Origin: Vibrio sp. Of7-15
GTDB taxonomy: Bacteria; Pseudomonadota; Gammaproteobacteria; Enterobacterales; Vibrionaceae
DNA: 62,098 nt
Reading direction: 5' to 3'
Assembly (NCBI RefSeq): GCF_022347565.1
Contig: NZ_JAKRGH010000031.1
Coordinates: 1-62,098 of the forward strand
The notes beneath the pieces were generated by a model. That model made no database searches. It was not told where the DNA came from and worked only from the letters and a program-made list of their open reading frames with translations. This document shows, in pieces, positions 47,507 to 57,089 of the stretch. Position 1 is the first letter of the stretch; each line of letters begins with the position of its first letter. The translations under genes were made by a program, and so were the position numbers.

Positions 47507-48434
47507 TTATGCAAAAACAGATTTCATGCGATGCCACAATCGACCATCAATGGCTGACAAACCAAGTGCGATTAACAGCATTCCTAAAAAGTGTATCCAA
47601 TCTAATGTCTCGCCAAGGAACAGTGTACCAAGAAGAATGGCTGACACAGGCACTAACAAAGTGACCAATAATACATTTGTCGCCCCTGCTAATTCTAAGA
47701 TCTTAAAAAACAAGACATAAGCAATTGCTGTGGAAACAACAGCAAGAGCAATAATCGCCATCCAAGTGTGAGTACTTACCTTTTCTATATCCACCGCTCC
47801 GTCAACGAAAAATGCCACCGGAGACAATATTAATGTGGAAGCCGTAACCTGCCCTGCTGCGGTAAGTACCGGATTAATACCCAGCCCCTTAAATCTGCGG
47901 CCATACACACCAGCAAAGGCATAGGAAAGAGTCGCGGCCACAATCGCAAGTTGCGCCAACAGTTTTGCCTCCCCACCAGGAGCAGGAACGCCTATCATAA
48001 CGACCACCCCAACAAAACCGAGCACAACCCCGATTAACTTTAAAGGCGTCGGACGCTCATCGGGCAATAAGAACCCAGCCACCACAACCGCAAAGATCGG
48101 AGTCGCTGCATTAAGAATGGAAGCAAGCCCAGAAGCAATTTGAGTTTGCCCCCAGACAATAAGAGCAAAAGGAATCCACATTATTCAGTAGGCCCATCCC
48201 AAAAAAAGCCCGCCATACGGCACCACTTTTAGGGACACGTAAGCCCATCATAAACGCAATAGTCCATAATGCCACCGCGGCAATGCCAACTCGAAAAGTC
48301 ACAATCGTCAGTGGCGGAAGATCATTGACGGCAATACCGACAAAAAAGAACGAACCTCCCCATAATATGGAGAGTAAAATGAGCATGGCCCATACCTTTG
48401 AGCTCATCACCGTATTAATAGAAGATGTCATCAT
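47507..48434 (-). pseudogene. DMT-family (EamA) exporter, frameshifted
   Basis: Two overlapping minus-strand frames join into one ten-helix drug/metabolite transporter. The N-terminal frame starts at 48434 (SSKVWAMLILLSILWGGSFF) and leaves the family sequence after GMGLLNNV near 48180. The second frame continues IPFALIVWGQTQIASGLASI from there to 47507. One extra G around 48175-48179 (GTGG where GTG would restore frame) explains the break. Without it the protein would be about 305 residues, a normal EamA length with two EamA repeats. It is either a recent pseudogene or a sequencing error. It is divergent from ada. Confidence 0.85.
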
Positions 48435-48624
48435 CAGATCCGGTTGTGTTTTGTATTTTTGGATTCATACTAATTTTAGCCATATCTTAAAAACATCCGA
48501 ATGTTGCGTCATGTTCAACATTGATGTGATGGCGCATAATCAAATTACTCAGCAAGAATCGGATAGTAGACATAACGTAAATATGATGTGATGGATCCAT
48601 TACTTACCCGCAAAGAGTACTGCC

Positions 48625-49680
48625 ATGTCTATGCCCTCTCAAAATGAAATGAAGAAAGCCATAAAGCAAAGAGACAGCACCTTTGATGGACAATTTTACT
48701 ATGGCGTGATTACAACGAGGGTGTTTTGTATGCCGTCGTGCCCAACCAAAGCGGCAAATACAGAAAACCTGCGGTTCTTTACGACTATGGAATCAGCGAT
48801 GCAATCTGGGTTTCGTCCTTGTAAACGCTGTCATCCAACTGGAGATGATGCCCGAACTCAAAAACTGATTGATGTTGCTCGCTACATTGAAGAGCACATT
48901 GAAGACAAAATCACGCTTTCTCAGCTAGGAGCGCTGATTGGGCTTTCTCCTTCACGGCTACAACGAATCTTTAAAGACCTGTTTGGCGTTTCCCCTAAAC
49001 ACTACCAAGATGCCGTTCGAATGCAAAAGTTTAAACAATCATTAAAAGATGGCGAGGACGTAACAGACGCTATTTACTCTTCAGGGTTTGGTTCAATCAG
49101 CCGAGTATATGGGGAAACCACTCGAAATATAGGCATGACACCTAAAGCGTATCGGGCTGGTGGTCAGGGAGTAACTATCCATTATGCATGCAGAAAAACC
49201 TCTCTTGGTTACATGGTGATGGCCGCAACAGAAAAAGGCGTGTGTTCGGTACAATTTGGTGACGATGAAAAATCCCTGCTGACTCTTCTATCTAATGAGT
49301 TTCCTAACGCCGAACTGGTGCTTTCTGCCGCACAAAACACGATTGAGCTGGATAACTGGATAGAAGCTTTAGATAAACACATCAGTCAAGGTGCCCCCAA
49401 ACCCAACTTACCACTTGATATCAGAGGAACCGCCTTTCAAATAAAAGTATGGCACTTTTTACTCAGTATTAAGGAAGGAGACGTAATGAGTTACGCAGAC
49501 GTAGCCAAGCATATAGACAACCCTAACGCAGTACGTGCTGTTGGTACTGCTTGTGGCAAAAACCCAATAGGTATACTGATCCCTTGCCACCGAGTGTTAA
49601 GAAGTGATGGATCACTGGGTGGATACCGTTGGGGGCTAGCGCGTAAGCAAGCCCTATTAAACAAAGAAAAATCGGAATAA
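48625..49680 (+). CDS. ada: Methylation-response regulator and DNA methyltransferase Ada
   Basis: A 351-residue protein in three parts. The N-Ada zinc domain (1-80) has YGVITTRVFCMPSCPTKAA and PCKRCHP, four cysteines of which one takes methyl from phosphotriesters. The AraC-type helix-turn-helix (about 88-180) has LSQLGALIGLSPSRLQRIFKDLFGVSPKHYQ. The O6-methylguanine methyltransferase (about 190-350) has the active-site motif IPCHRV and GGYRWGLARKQALL. It repairs alkylated DNA and, once methylated, activates its own regulon. All key cysteines are present. Confidence 0.95.
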   Translation: MSMPSQNEMKKAIKQRDSTFDGQFYYGVITTRVFCMPSCPTKAANTENLRFFTTMESAMQSGFRPCKRCHPTGDDARTQKLIDVARYIEEHIEDKITLSQLGALIGLSPSRLQRIFKDLFGVSPKHYQDAVRMQKFKQSLKDGEDVTDAIYSSGFGSISRVYGETTRNIGMTPKAYRAGGQGVTIHYACRKTSLGYMVMAATEKGVCSVQFGDDEKSLLTLLSNEFPNAELVLSAAQNTIELDNWIEALDKHISQGAPKPNLPLDIRGTAFQIKVWHFLLSIKEGDVMSYADVAKHIDNPNAVRAVGTACGKNPIGILIPCHRVLRSDGSLGGYRWGLARKQALLNKEKSE

Positions 49681-49716
49681 CCACCTTAGCTTTGCTAAAT
49701 CGATAACCTTACAGGA

Positions 49717-49752
49717 CCCTACATTCAACCTTCTTAAAGATAGAATGTAGGG
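49717..49752. terminator. Stem-loop between convergent ada and MBL-fold genes
   Basis: CCCTACATTC (49717-49726) pairs perfectly with GAATGTAGGG (49743-49752) in the 93-base gap between convergent genes. The loop is 16 bases and the T-tail is weak. Confidence 0.65.
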
Positions 49753-49773
49753 CTGTGGCAGTTTACGCTCGTA

Positions 49774-50637
49774 TTACCACTCCATCTCCCCTGTGTTTAC
49801 TTTTGCACTTAGCTCTAAATCGCTCACCCCTTCTAACTTAGGATAACGCTGCTTCATCGCTTTAATAACGTCACCGGATGTCACATTTTTTGAGCTTTTT
49901 AGTGCAGTTTCAAAATTCGTTAAATAGTCGATGGTAAATTGAACGGCTTCTGCTCCAGAGGGAACCTCTCCTAAATAGTGACCTGGGATCACCGTTTGTG
50001 GTTCGAGCGCTTTCATGCGTTCAAGGGATTGAACCCATTCACTACGCGCCTGTTTTGTTTGACTGTCCGCCGTCCATACATGCATTCCAGATGTTACAGA
50101 CACCCCACCAAACACGGTTTTCTGCGATGGCAGCCATAAATAAGCTTGATGGCTGTTTATCTCCTTAACCTCTATCTTCTTACCTTCAAGGTAAAGTTCT
50201 GTGTCATTAAATACCTGTGGCACAACAATAGAATTAGGCGCACCGTCTTTTAGAATCGGCCCCCAGTAAGCAAGCTTCCCTTCTTTTGTCTTTGTAATGT
50301 GATCAACAATCGACTGGCTAGCCACCACTTTTGCTTCTGGGAAGGCGTTCACTAAGGGTTCTAAACCAAAGTAGTAATCCGGATCACCACTGCTCACGTA
50401 GATCATGTTCAGCGTTTTTCCCGTCGCCTTAATCTTTTCAACAAGGGCTTTGCCATCAACAGTACTAAATTGCGCATCAAATAAAATGGCTTCCTTTTCA
50501 CCACTGATCAATACCGATGTGGTCGGGAATATGCCATTACTTCCCGGGTTATATTGGGTAATATTCAGATCTGATGCCACGACGTGACCAGCCGTAAATA
50601 ATGCAGTAACTAATGCCGCTTTAACGAAAAATTTCAT
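49774..50637 (-). CDS. Metallo-beta-lactamase-fold secreted protein lacking the His motif
   Basis: From the ATG at 50637 the product has 287 residues, with a signal peptide of about 21 residues (ending TAGHVVA). The MBL fold is recognisable in strand pattern (TSVLISGEKEAILFDAQFS, then VIPGHYLGE near the C-terminus). The usual HxHxDH metal motif is replaced by SGDPDY within YVSSGDPDYYFG, so at least three ligands are missing while a later His in PGHY remains. It is either a non-enzymatic or differently metallated member. A divergent LysR gene on the right probably controls it, with about 165 bases between their starts. Confidence 0.82.
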   Translation of the reverse strand: MKFFVKAALVTALFTAGHVVASDLNITQYNPGSNGIFPTTSVLISGEKEAILFDAQFSTVDGKALVEKIKATGKTLNMIYVSSGDPDYYFGLEPLVNAFPEAKVVASQSIVDHITKTKEGKLAYWGPILKDGAPNSIVVPQVFNDTELYLEGKKIEVKEINSHQAYLWLPSQKTVFGGVSVTSGMHVWTADSQTKQARSEWVQSLERMKALEPQTVIPGHYLGEVPSGAEAVQFTIDYLTNFETALKSSKNVTSGDVIKAMKQRYPKLEGVSDLELSAKVNTGEMEW

Positions 50638-50802
50638 GTTATACCTTCTCAATTTGGAATAATTCAGGCGTTGACTTCAATGCCTGTTGTCGTTAAAGGC
50701 ACTTTATTTGATTGTATTTTGATAATAAACGCCATAAATTGACGTTCACTATTTCAATATTCGAACATATTACTTTTCTTAATTTGAAAACGGGTTGATT
50801 AA

Positions 50803-51696
50803 ATGGACAGACTGACAGCATTACATGTGTTTGCCACGATCGTAGAACAAGGAAGCTTAAGTGGAGCCGCAGAGCAGCTTGACATGTCTCGGCCAAAAGT
50901 AACTCGATATTTAGCGGAATTAGAAAGCTGGATGGATACGCGATTGCTGCACCGGACCACTCGTCGTTTAAGTTTAACCACCGCAGGGGAAGAAACCCTT
51001 GAAGTGGCCAAAAACCTTCTCTCAATGGCTGACTCGTTAGAAGGTATAAAACATCAAAATTCCCTGAAATTACAAGGGCAACTGCGCGTTACAGCAAGTT
51101 ACTCTGTCGTAGAAACCTTGTTGCTGGATGCCATAAGCGACTTTGTTTCACGCTGGCCAAATGTCACCATTGATATTGTCTCTACCGATAAATCCGTTAA
51201 TTTGATCGATGCTCGAATTGATTTAGCCATTCGAGTAACGAACGATCTCATGCCGAATGTGGTCGCTAAAAAATTAGGTGAATGCCACTCCGTAATATGT
51301 GCCTCTCCGCAATACCTTGCAGAACGTGGCACTCCTAAAGACGCCCAAGCCCTACAGCAACACAACTGCTTATCTTTTGCCTATTTTGGTCGCTCTGCTT
51401 GGGTTTTTGATGGCCCAAATGGCCCTGAGTCGGTGCCAATCAGCGGTAATATCAGCGCTAATGTTTCTGAAGTATTACTGGCGGCCACGTTACGTGGTCA
51501 AGGGATCGGCTTACAACCACTTCCTAGCGTTCAACCTTTTATTGATAGCGGCCAATTAGTACAATTGCTCCCAGAATGGACACCAAAAACTTTAGGTTTG
51601 CATGCCATCTACTCAACCCGAAAACAAATGACCCCTTTGCTCAGAGCGTTTATTGATCACCTGCATCAGCACGTCGAGTCATCACAACACTGGTGA
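50803..51696 (+). CDS. LysR-family transcriptional regulator
   Basis: A 297-residue LysR protein. The helix-turn-helix lies within residues 1-60 (EQGSLSGAAEQLDMSRPKVTRYLAELE) and the substrate-binding domain at about 90-290 (PNVVAKKLGECHSVICASPQYLAERG). It belongs to the CrgA/AaeR-like branch. It is transcribed divergently from the MBL-fold gene, a common arrangement in which the regulator controls the neighbour. The signal sensed is unknown. The ribosome site is weak. Confidence 0.9.
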   Translation: MDRLTALHVFATIVEQGSLSGAAEQLDMSRPKVTRYLAELESWMDTRLLHRTTRRLSLTTAGEETLEVAKNLLSMADSLEGIKHQNSLKLQGQLRVTASYSVVETLLLDAISDFVSRWPNVTIDIVSTDKSVNLIDARIDLAIRVTNDLMPNVVAKKLGECHSVICASPQYLAERGTPKDAQALQQHNCLSFAYFGRSAWVFDGPNGPESVPISGNISANVSEVLLAATLRGQGIGLQPLPSVQPFIDSGQLVQLLPEWTPKTLGLHAIYSTRKQMTPLLRAFIDHLHQHVESSQHW

Positions 51697-51888
51697 TATT
51701 AGTAAGCACAAACTAACTACGTCAATTACGTTAAAACTCTCTGTAAATTTTACTGAAGCCCTTAAAAATAAGGACTAAAAGCGGTTTTAGGTCGTACTCA
51801 ATCGTGTTTTAGGACGCAAATAACCCGAATAATGGGCATGCTTGGTTCACTTTCGTTAAATCAGAATGAACCTATTCAGGATGGACCT

Positions 51889-52908
51889 ATGAAACTGCTT
51901 ATTCTTATCGGGCTACTTATCTGTTGGCCCTACACAACTGTGGCGAGTTCTGTTGGCTTTCAACAATTTGAGTTAAATGATGATCCACAGCGACCATTGC
52001 CTATCACCGTTTGGTACCCAACACAGCAAAAAGCGCCGCCAGAGCTGGTTGGTGACAACCTCGCTTTTGTAGGGACTAAGGTGGTGAAAGACGCTTCTAC
52101 CCTTCCCCACAAATCCCCTTTTGTTTTACTGTCGCATGGCTACCGCGGAAACTGGCGAAACCTAAACTGGCTTGCCACAGAGTTAGCGCAAAAAGGAATG
52201 GTGGTCGCTGCCCCTGATCACCCTGGCACCACGACTTTTGATCACTCACCGCAACATGCCTCTCTATGGTGGCAACGTCCGCGAGATTTAGTGCGTATTC
52301 TCGACCACTTTCAAACCGATCCCACTTGGCGCTCTATTATCGATAGGGATAACGTCTCGGCCATTGGTCATTCACTTGGCGGTTGGAGCGTCATGCAGCT
52401 TGCAGGGGCGCAGTTCGATCGCAACACATTCCACCAGCATTGCCGTCAATACCCGAACCCTAAAACTTGTGGGCTCAAAAACGAACTGGGACTGGCCTCC
52501 CCACAGCCCAATGAACCAGCAGCGTTTCACTTTTACGAACCACGCATCAAAAAAACCGTCATACTCGATCTTGGCCTAGCACGCAGCTTTTCCACCAGCA
52601 GCCTTTCTAAAGTAAACACCCCCACTTTGATCTTGGCGGCAGGGATAGATATTGGTGACTTGCCTCAAGCACAGGAATCCGGCTATTTAGCGGAACATTT
52701 ACCATTAGTGTCTCGTCGTTACAAAGTATATGAACAAGCCATGCATTTCAGTTTCATGCAATTGTGTAAAGAAGGGGCAGCCGAGCTACTTGAAAAAGAG
52801 ACCACGGGGGACGGTATCGTCTGTAAAGATGGCGCGAACACAACTCGGCGTGCATTACATCAAACCATGTTTGATGATATTTGGCGTTTCATAACTAAAT
52901 CTTCGTAA
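51889..52908 (+). CDS. Secreted alpha/beta hydrolase (dienelactone hydrolase/PAF-AH-like)
   Basis: The ATG at 51889, preceded by AGGATGGA, gives 339 residues with a signal peptide of about 20 residues (ending TTVAS). Starting at 51832 would put 19 polar residues before it, so that start is rejected. Motifs are VWYPTQQK (typical opening), LLSHGYRGNWRNLNWLA (oxyanion region), the nucleophile AIGHSLGGWS and a late ILAAGIDIGD/AMHFSFM acid-His region. Cys pairs in the insert (HCRQYPNPKTCG) suggest a disulphide. It is likely a periplasmic or secreted esterase/lipase. A hairpin separates it from the convergent AraC gene. Confidence 0.85.
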   Translation: MKLLILIGLLICWPYTTVASSVGFQQFELNDDPQRPLPITVWYPTQQKAPPELVGDNLAFVGTKVVKDASTLPHKSPFVLLSHGYRGNWRNLNWLATELAQKGMVVAAPDHPGTTTFDHSPQHASLWWQRPRDLVRILDHFQTDPTWRSIIDRDNVSAIGHSLGGWSVMQLAGAQFDRNTFHQHCRQYPNPKTCGLKNELGLASPQPNEPAAFHFYEPRIKKTVILDLGLARSFSTSSLSKVNTPTLILAAGIDIGDLPQAQESGYLAEHLPLVSRRYKVYEQAMHFSFMQLCKEGAAELLEKETTGDGIVCKDGANTTRRALHQTMFDDIWRFITKSS

Positions 52909-52917
52909 TCCCTTTAG

Positions 52918-52955
52918 TGCCGAGTAGGCTATGCCTTCGCTGACCGTACTCGGCA
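52918..52955. terminator. Stem-loop between convergent hydrolase and AraC genes
   Basis: TGCCGAGTA (52918-52926) pairs perfectly with TACTCGGCA (52947-52955) across a 20-base loop in a 64-base gap between convergent genes. Confidence 0.65.
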
Positions 52956-52972
52956 ATAATCTCATGGCTTTG

Positions 52973-54022
52973 TTATAAAACGGACTGTCTATATGCGCTG
53001 GGAGTTTGGCCCGTTATTCGTAAAAATTCACGATTGAAGTTCGATTTAGTCTGAAAACCTGAATTCAAATAAATCTCAGTAATGCTATCTTCACTGTGAG
53101 CCAGTAATTGCTTAGCATGATTAATCCGGTATTCATTAAGTACTTTTGAAATGTTATTGCCACACACTTGATTAACCGCCATCGAAACTTGCCGGGCAGG
53201 AATGCCCAATTTACGAGCCAAACGACCAAGGGATAAGTTAGGATCTCGAAACAGCTCTGTGTCCGCCATTAATGCCTCGATGCTGTCCACAATACTTTTG
53301 GCGTCAAGCTCAGACAGTTGATTGGTTTTTCGAGCAAAATTTTCTCTTTGGGCTGTATGTGAATCCAGACTCGTTTGCTGCGAATTAAAAATGGCTTCAG
53401 GCTCTGTATGGCATGTACTGCATCCCACAGTGATCACTGCCATCACCATCACAGGCATGAAAACAAGATAACTAAAAGAAACAATTCCTAGCGCATGCTC
53501 ACCGCCATACACTAAAAAATCAAACAACACCGCCCCATCAATTGCCGTTGATACCAATAACATGACACCCGCAATGCGCTCTGCCAACCTCACCCGAACC
53601 ACGTCCCCCAATCGAACCGCTTCCGGAACCGTGAAGGAGGCTCGAACCAGCGCCACACCGTACACCACATAGAGCCCCATCAAAATAATGTCTATCGCTT
53701 CTCGCCCAAAAACATAGTCGAAAACACAAAGAAGAATGGCAACAGGCCCTAATAAGTGCAGCAATGAATAACGGGATCTGCCATGCCCTTTTGCAAAGCA
53801 ATACCAAGCAATAACAGGCAGCACGGAAGCCACAATCGGCTGTAACCACGAAAAAATAGCCGCTTCAAACGCCCAACGCGCACCGACCAACGCCGTACTG
53901 ATCGCACAGACGCCAATAAACACAGCAGGCATCTTTCCATTTGTCGGTAACTTAATCACCCAAAAGGCGGCAAGGATCAAAAGCAATATTGACACAAAGA
54001 AAGGCAATGGGATGGCAAGCAT
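52973..54022 (-). CDS. Membrane-anchored AraC-family regulator
   Basis: From the ATG at 54022 the product has 349 residues. About seven hydrophobic helices span residues 1-215 (LPFFVSILLLILAAFWVI, ASVLPVIAWYCFA and others). A linker and an AraC DNA-binding domain follow (about 250-349, with LGRLARKLGIPARQVSMAVNQV and TEIYLNSGFQTKSNFNREFLRITGQTPSAYR). This is a one-component sensor in the membrane with a DNA-binding tail in the cytosol. The hydrolase gene upstream on the same strand (54166-55449) may be its target. No strong ribosome site is seen. Confidence 0.87.
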   Translation of the reverse strand: MLAIPLPFFVSILLLILAAFWVIKLPTNGKMPAVFIGVCAISTALVGARWAFEAAIFSWLQPIVASVLPVIAWYCFAKGHGRSRYSLLHLLGPVAILLCVFDYVFGREAIDIILMGLYVVYGVALVRASFTVPEAVRLGDVVRVRLAERIAGVMLLVSTAIDGAVLFDFLVYGGEHALGIVSFSYLVFMPVMVMAVITVGCSTCHTEPEAIFNSQQTSLDSHTAQRENFARKTNQLSELDAKSIVDSIEALMADTELFRDPNLSLGRLARKLGIPARQVSMAVNQVCGNNISKVLNEYRINHAKQLLAHSEDSITEIYLNSGFQTKSNFNREFLRITGQTPSAYRQSVL

Positions 54023-54165
54023 TTGATTTTGTTCTACTATAATGGCGAAAAGAAAGGTAAATAATTCACTAAAACGTCTTACAGCACAATAAGTAAACCC
54101 GCTTTTTGCTTCCCCGAATAACAAACTTGCCCCGAGAAAAACTCAGGGCATGCACCATCAAACGA

Positions 54166-55449
54166 TCAGTAGCTTCCTTTTTTACTATCAATACGAGAGA
54201 ACTCGGGAGTTTGCTCTAGCATTTCTAGCAGCGACGAGTAACTGCCCTCGCCTTTTACATACGTTTGAAAAAACTGCCCAACCGTTGCTCTGTTGATAGC
54301 ATTCATTCGGTACGGATCAATCGTGCCAAAGTTATCTGTATTACGAACTTCAGGCATCGTCAATGTGAGATCACTAAAATCCAAATGGCGGCTGTTCGCC
54401 ACTTTAACCATATAAGTGTCTCGATCTTGCTGATCAAAAACCAACTGATAGTTCGCGGGCATTGGATAATCTTGATACATGATCATCAGTGGCTTTCTGG
54501 CTGGGTTACCCGGAGATAAATCGTAATGCATGGCATCTAAATTGGCCGCCGCTTTACATTTTGCCTGACGGTTACAGAAGGTTGCCGCCGTTGGGCCACC
54601 AAATGACAAGCCAAAAGCACCAAAATTATCAAGATCCAGCTTACCTTTAAGACTGCTTAGCTCCACCTGCTGGTTCGAGAAATGAGACACTTGGCCATAA
54701 TTCACTTTATGCAGTTGATTAAGCGCAAACTCCATGTCTTGCACCCAAACTTGCAAGGAGTTTCTGTCCCCTTCTGCAAGCGTAAACAGATGATAAAGGC
54801 GATCTTTTTCTTCTTGAGACAACGGCCTACCCGCATAGGAGGACACTTCAACGTTCCATTCATCTAGCGTCATGGTCGTGAGATCGCTCAACTGCCAATC
54901 ATTCCAACGTTTGTTCCAATCAAATTCCGCGTAACCATCAGATAAGGTAATAAATTGCAGCTGATGGGCATGGCCAACACTGGCCACAACATACCCTTGG
55001 CTCGCCAAATCCACCATGACGCTTTCGCTGTCTTCAAGGTGTGAAAAATACCCCGGCGAATAGAAAATAACAGGGAATTTTTGATCGGACTCCACCATAG
55101 GTGCCTTTCGAAAAGCACCACTTAACAGCGTTTTTAATCGGTTATAATACTCATCATCCGCCCCCGGTAGAACGGCAGCAGGAAAAGGATATTGCTCAGT
55201 ATGATACCCCAGATGTGAAGGCACCGACGCTTCATTGAGTTCAGCCGGATACCAAATCTTGATCATCACATCACGATAGTCATCATTCCTTTCTGTGAAT
55301 GTTTCAACTTGGCTGTAGTCAACCGCATTAAAATAAGTCACGCCCACTTGATATGGCGCATCCACAGTCTGTCTCTGATCATTCGCGTACGTTAAAGGTG
55401 TTAAAATCAGCGCGCACAATGCACCCGCAAAAGAGTATACCGATTTCAT
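54166..55449 (-). CDS. Secreted PAF-acetylhydrolase-like alpha/beta hydrolase
   Basis: The ATG at 55449, preceded by GGGAG, gives 427 residues with a signal peptide of about 22 residues (ending LTYA). The layout is that of PAF-AH isoform II/lipase-like enzymes: MIKIWYPAEL, FPVIFYSPGYFSHLEDSESV (oxyanion strand), the nucleophile elbow FGLSFGGPTA and a His late in NSRHLDFSDLTL. A helical insert (about 165-235) covers the active site. A cysteine pair in FCNRQAKCKAA is likely a disulphide. It probably cleaves short acyl esters outside the cytosol. It is sandwiched between two membrane AraC regulators on the same strand. Confidence 0.85.
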   Translation of the reverse strand: MKSVYSFAGALCALILTPLTYANDQRQTVDAPYQVGVTYFNAVDYSQVETFTERNDDYRDVMIKIWYPAELNEASVPSHLGYHTEQYPFPAAVLPGADDEYYNRLKTLLSGAFRKAPMVESDQKFPVIFYSPGYFSHLEDSESVMVDLASQGYVVASVGHAHQLQFITLSDGYAEFDWNKRWNDWQLSDLTTMTLDEWNVEVSSYAGRPLSQEEKDRLYHLFTLAEGDRNSLQVWVQDMEFALNQLHKVNYGQVSHFSNQQVELSSLKGKLDLDNFGAFGLSFGGPTAATFCNRQAKCKAAANLDAMHYDLSPGNPARKPLMIMYQDYPMPANYQLVFDQQDRDTYMVKVANSRHLDFSDLTLTMPEVRNTDNFGTIDPYRMNAINRATVGQFFQTYVKGEGSYSSLLEMLEQTPEFSRIDSKKGSY

Positions 55450-55592
55450 GTTTGTCTCCCTATGCATGAATAACTCATAACACAGTGACACGCTTTTTAC
55501 GTTATAACGCCCGAACCTAACGGCTCATACAACTAATATGAATATCTATTGCCTATCAAGGTGTTACTTAGTGCTAGCCGCTCGGTCCATAC

Positions 55593-56753
55593 CTACCCTA
55601 AGGAACTAAACTGACGGCGATACGCAGAAGGCGTCATGTTTTCTTTGCGTTTAAAAACAGAGTTAAACGTCGCTTTGCTGTTAAACCCAGAACCAAGAGC
55701 CAATGACAAAATGGTTTTATTACTGTCGGCAGGATCGCTTAAACGGCGTTTGATCTCTTCTATGCGGTATTCATTAATAAAGTCATAAAAGCTTTGTTGA
55801 AAATGTTGATTTAGCAACTGAGATAAATGGTGTGAAGATACGCCTAATTTTTCCGACAGATCCGATAACGTCAATTCATTATCAAGATAAGGGCGCTCCG
55901 ACTTCATATAGGTGATCAACTTACTTTTTAAAGTACCTGCGACTTCATCACTTAATTTTTGCTTTTGATACTTTTCGGGGCTAGCGTTCACCTTCGATTT
56001 ATCAAATGGGTTTGCCGTTAATTTCCCTTGCCATACGCTGTAGCCACTTAAAAAATACAGCACGGTCGCATAAGGTAAATACGAAGCCATGATTATTGCA
56101 GGCGTCAACGCATGAGGGCTGATCAACAGCGCCACAGAGCAAATCAGCAATACCATTAACCAAGCGACAATTTGTAAAACACTAAATCGGTACAACCAAG
56201 TCAACCTTTCCCGAGGCAAGCCCACTTTTGCTTTTATCGCACCATTAATCACTGTAAAAGCCCATACATAACTAATAAGAGGCGTCATAAAATAGAACAA
56301 TTCATACGCTGTAATAGGGCGCTCAAACTCCCCTTTCATGTAAATATCGTACTGCAATAATTTCAATTCAGGTGAAACGAAATAAGCCTGAATGTTTACA
56401 TACACCGTCACAGCAAAAGGCACGAGTAAGAATACATGCACCCAACGCAGCTGATATGTTTTTACTTGCATCACAATATAAAGAAAAAATAAAGGCCCAT
56501 ACAAAGCATCGAGCTCTAACATCGCGCCAATCCAATCTGGATTTTGGTAGAAAAAATCGCCTACTTTCAAGCTGTTCCAACTCAGCTCGACAATTAAACA
56601 ACCTAACCACAACGCCAATACATAATTGGCCGAATTTCTCTTTGCACTGCGTAACAGCAATCCAACAAGTACAACGCCATTCAAAATCGCAAAAATAAAG
56701 ATGTGATTTAATATTGAAAAAAGAAAAGGTGCATCCATGCGGTTTGTATTCAT
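55593..56753 (-). CDS. Membrane-anchored AraC-family regulator
   Basis: A 386-residue protein with six or seven membrane helices over residues 10-240 (FIFAILNGVVLVGLLL, YFMTPLISYVWAFTVI, IVAWLMVLLICSVALLI). A linker and an AraC domain follow (about 285-384, with TLSDLSEKLGVSSHHLSQLLNQHF and TILSLALGSGFNSKATFNSVFKRKENMTPSAYRRQ). It has the same design as the regulator at 52973-54022 but is clearly divergent in sequence. It is the upstream neighbour of the PAF-AH-like hydrolase and is the more likely controller of the pair. The ligand would be bound in or near the membrane. Confidence 0.9.
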   Translation of the reverse strand: MNTNRMDAPFLFSILNHIFIFAILNGVVLVGLLLRSAKRNSANYVLALWLGCLIVELSWNSLKVGDFFYQNPDWIGAMLELDALYGPLFFLYIVMQVKTYQLRWVHVFLLVPFAVTVYVNIQAYFVSPELKLLQYDIYMKGEFERPITAYELFYFMTPLISYVWAFTVINGAIKAKVGLPRERLTWLYRFSVLQIVAWLMVLLICSVALLISPHALTPAIIMASYLPYATVLYFLSGYSVWQGKLTANPFDKSKVNASPEKYQKQKLSDEVAGTLKSKLITYMKSERPYLDNELTLSDLSEKLGVSSHHLSQLLNQHFQQSFYDFINEYRIEEIKRRLSDPADSNKTILSLALGSGFNSKATFNSVFKRKENMTPSAYRRQFSSLG

Positions 56754-57089
56754 CCATGAGTGATAACATCATGCTAACAAATGCCTTTTTGATGCTTTAA
56801 TAAAGAATCCTGAATGTTGAGAGGGAAATCTAGGAAAGATGCAACAGCACTGAATAACGTATGGAAGTGGATAAAAGGTAAGAATATCGATAAATGCCAA
56901 TAACCCAAAGCGACAACGACAGTCACAATAAATGAACCACTATCTAAAAAAACACACGCTCAGATTGCTATTTCACTCACACTCAGTAAATTGGCCCATA
57001 TGAAAACATAAGAGCATAAACTTTATGTAACGCTCTGCCAAACAGCTCTAAACACAATCTAATAACTCCATGTACAGCAAGGAGAAAAC
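56754..57089. other. Gene-free divergent region
   Basis: 336 bases between the AraC regulator and the lipoprotein gene. It should contain both promoters, but I see no clear boxes, repeats or RNA. Confidence 0.4.
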
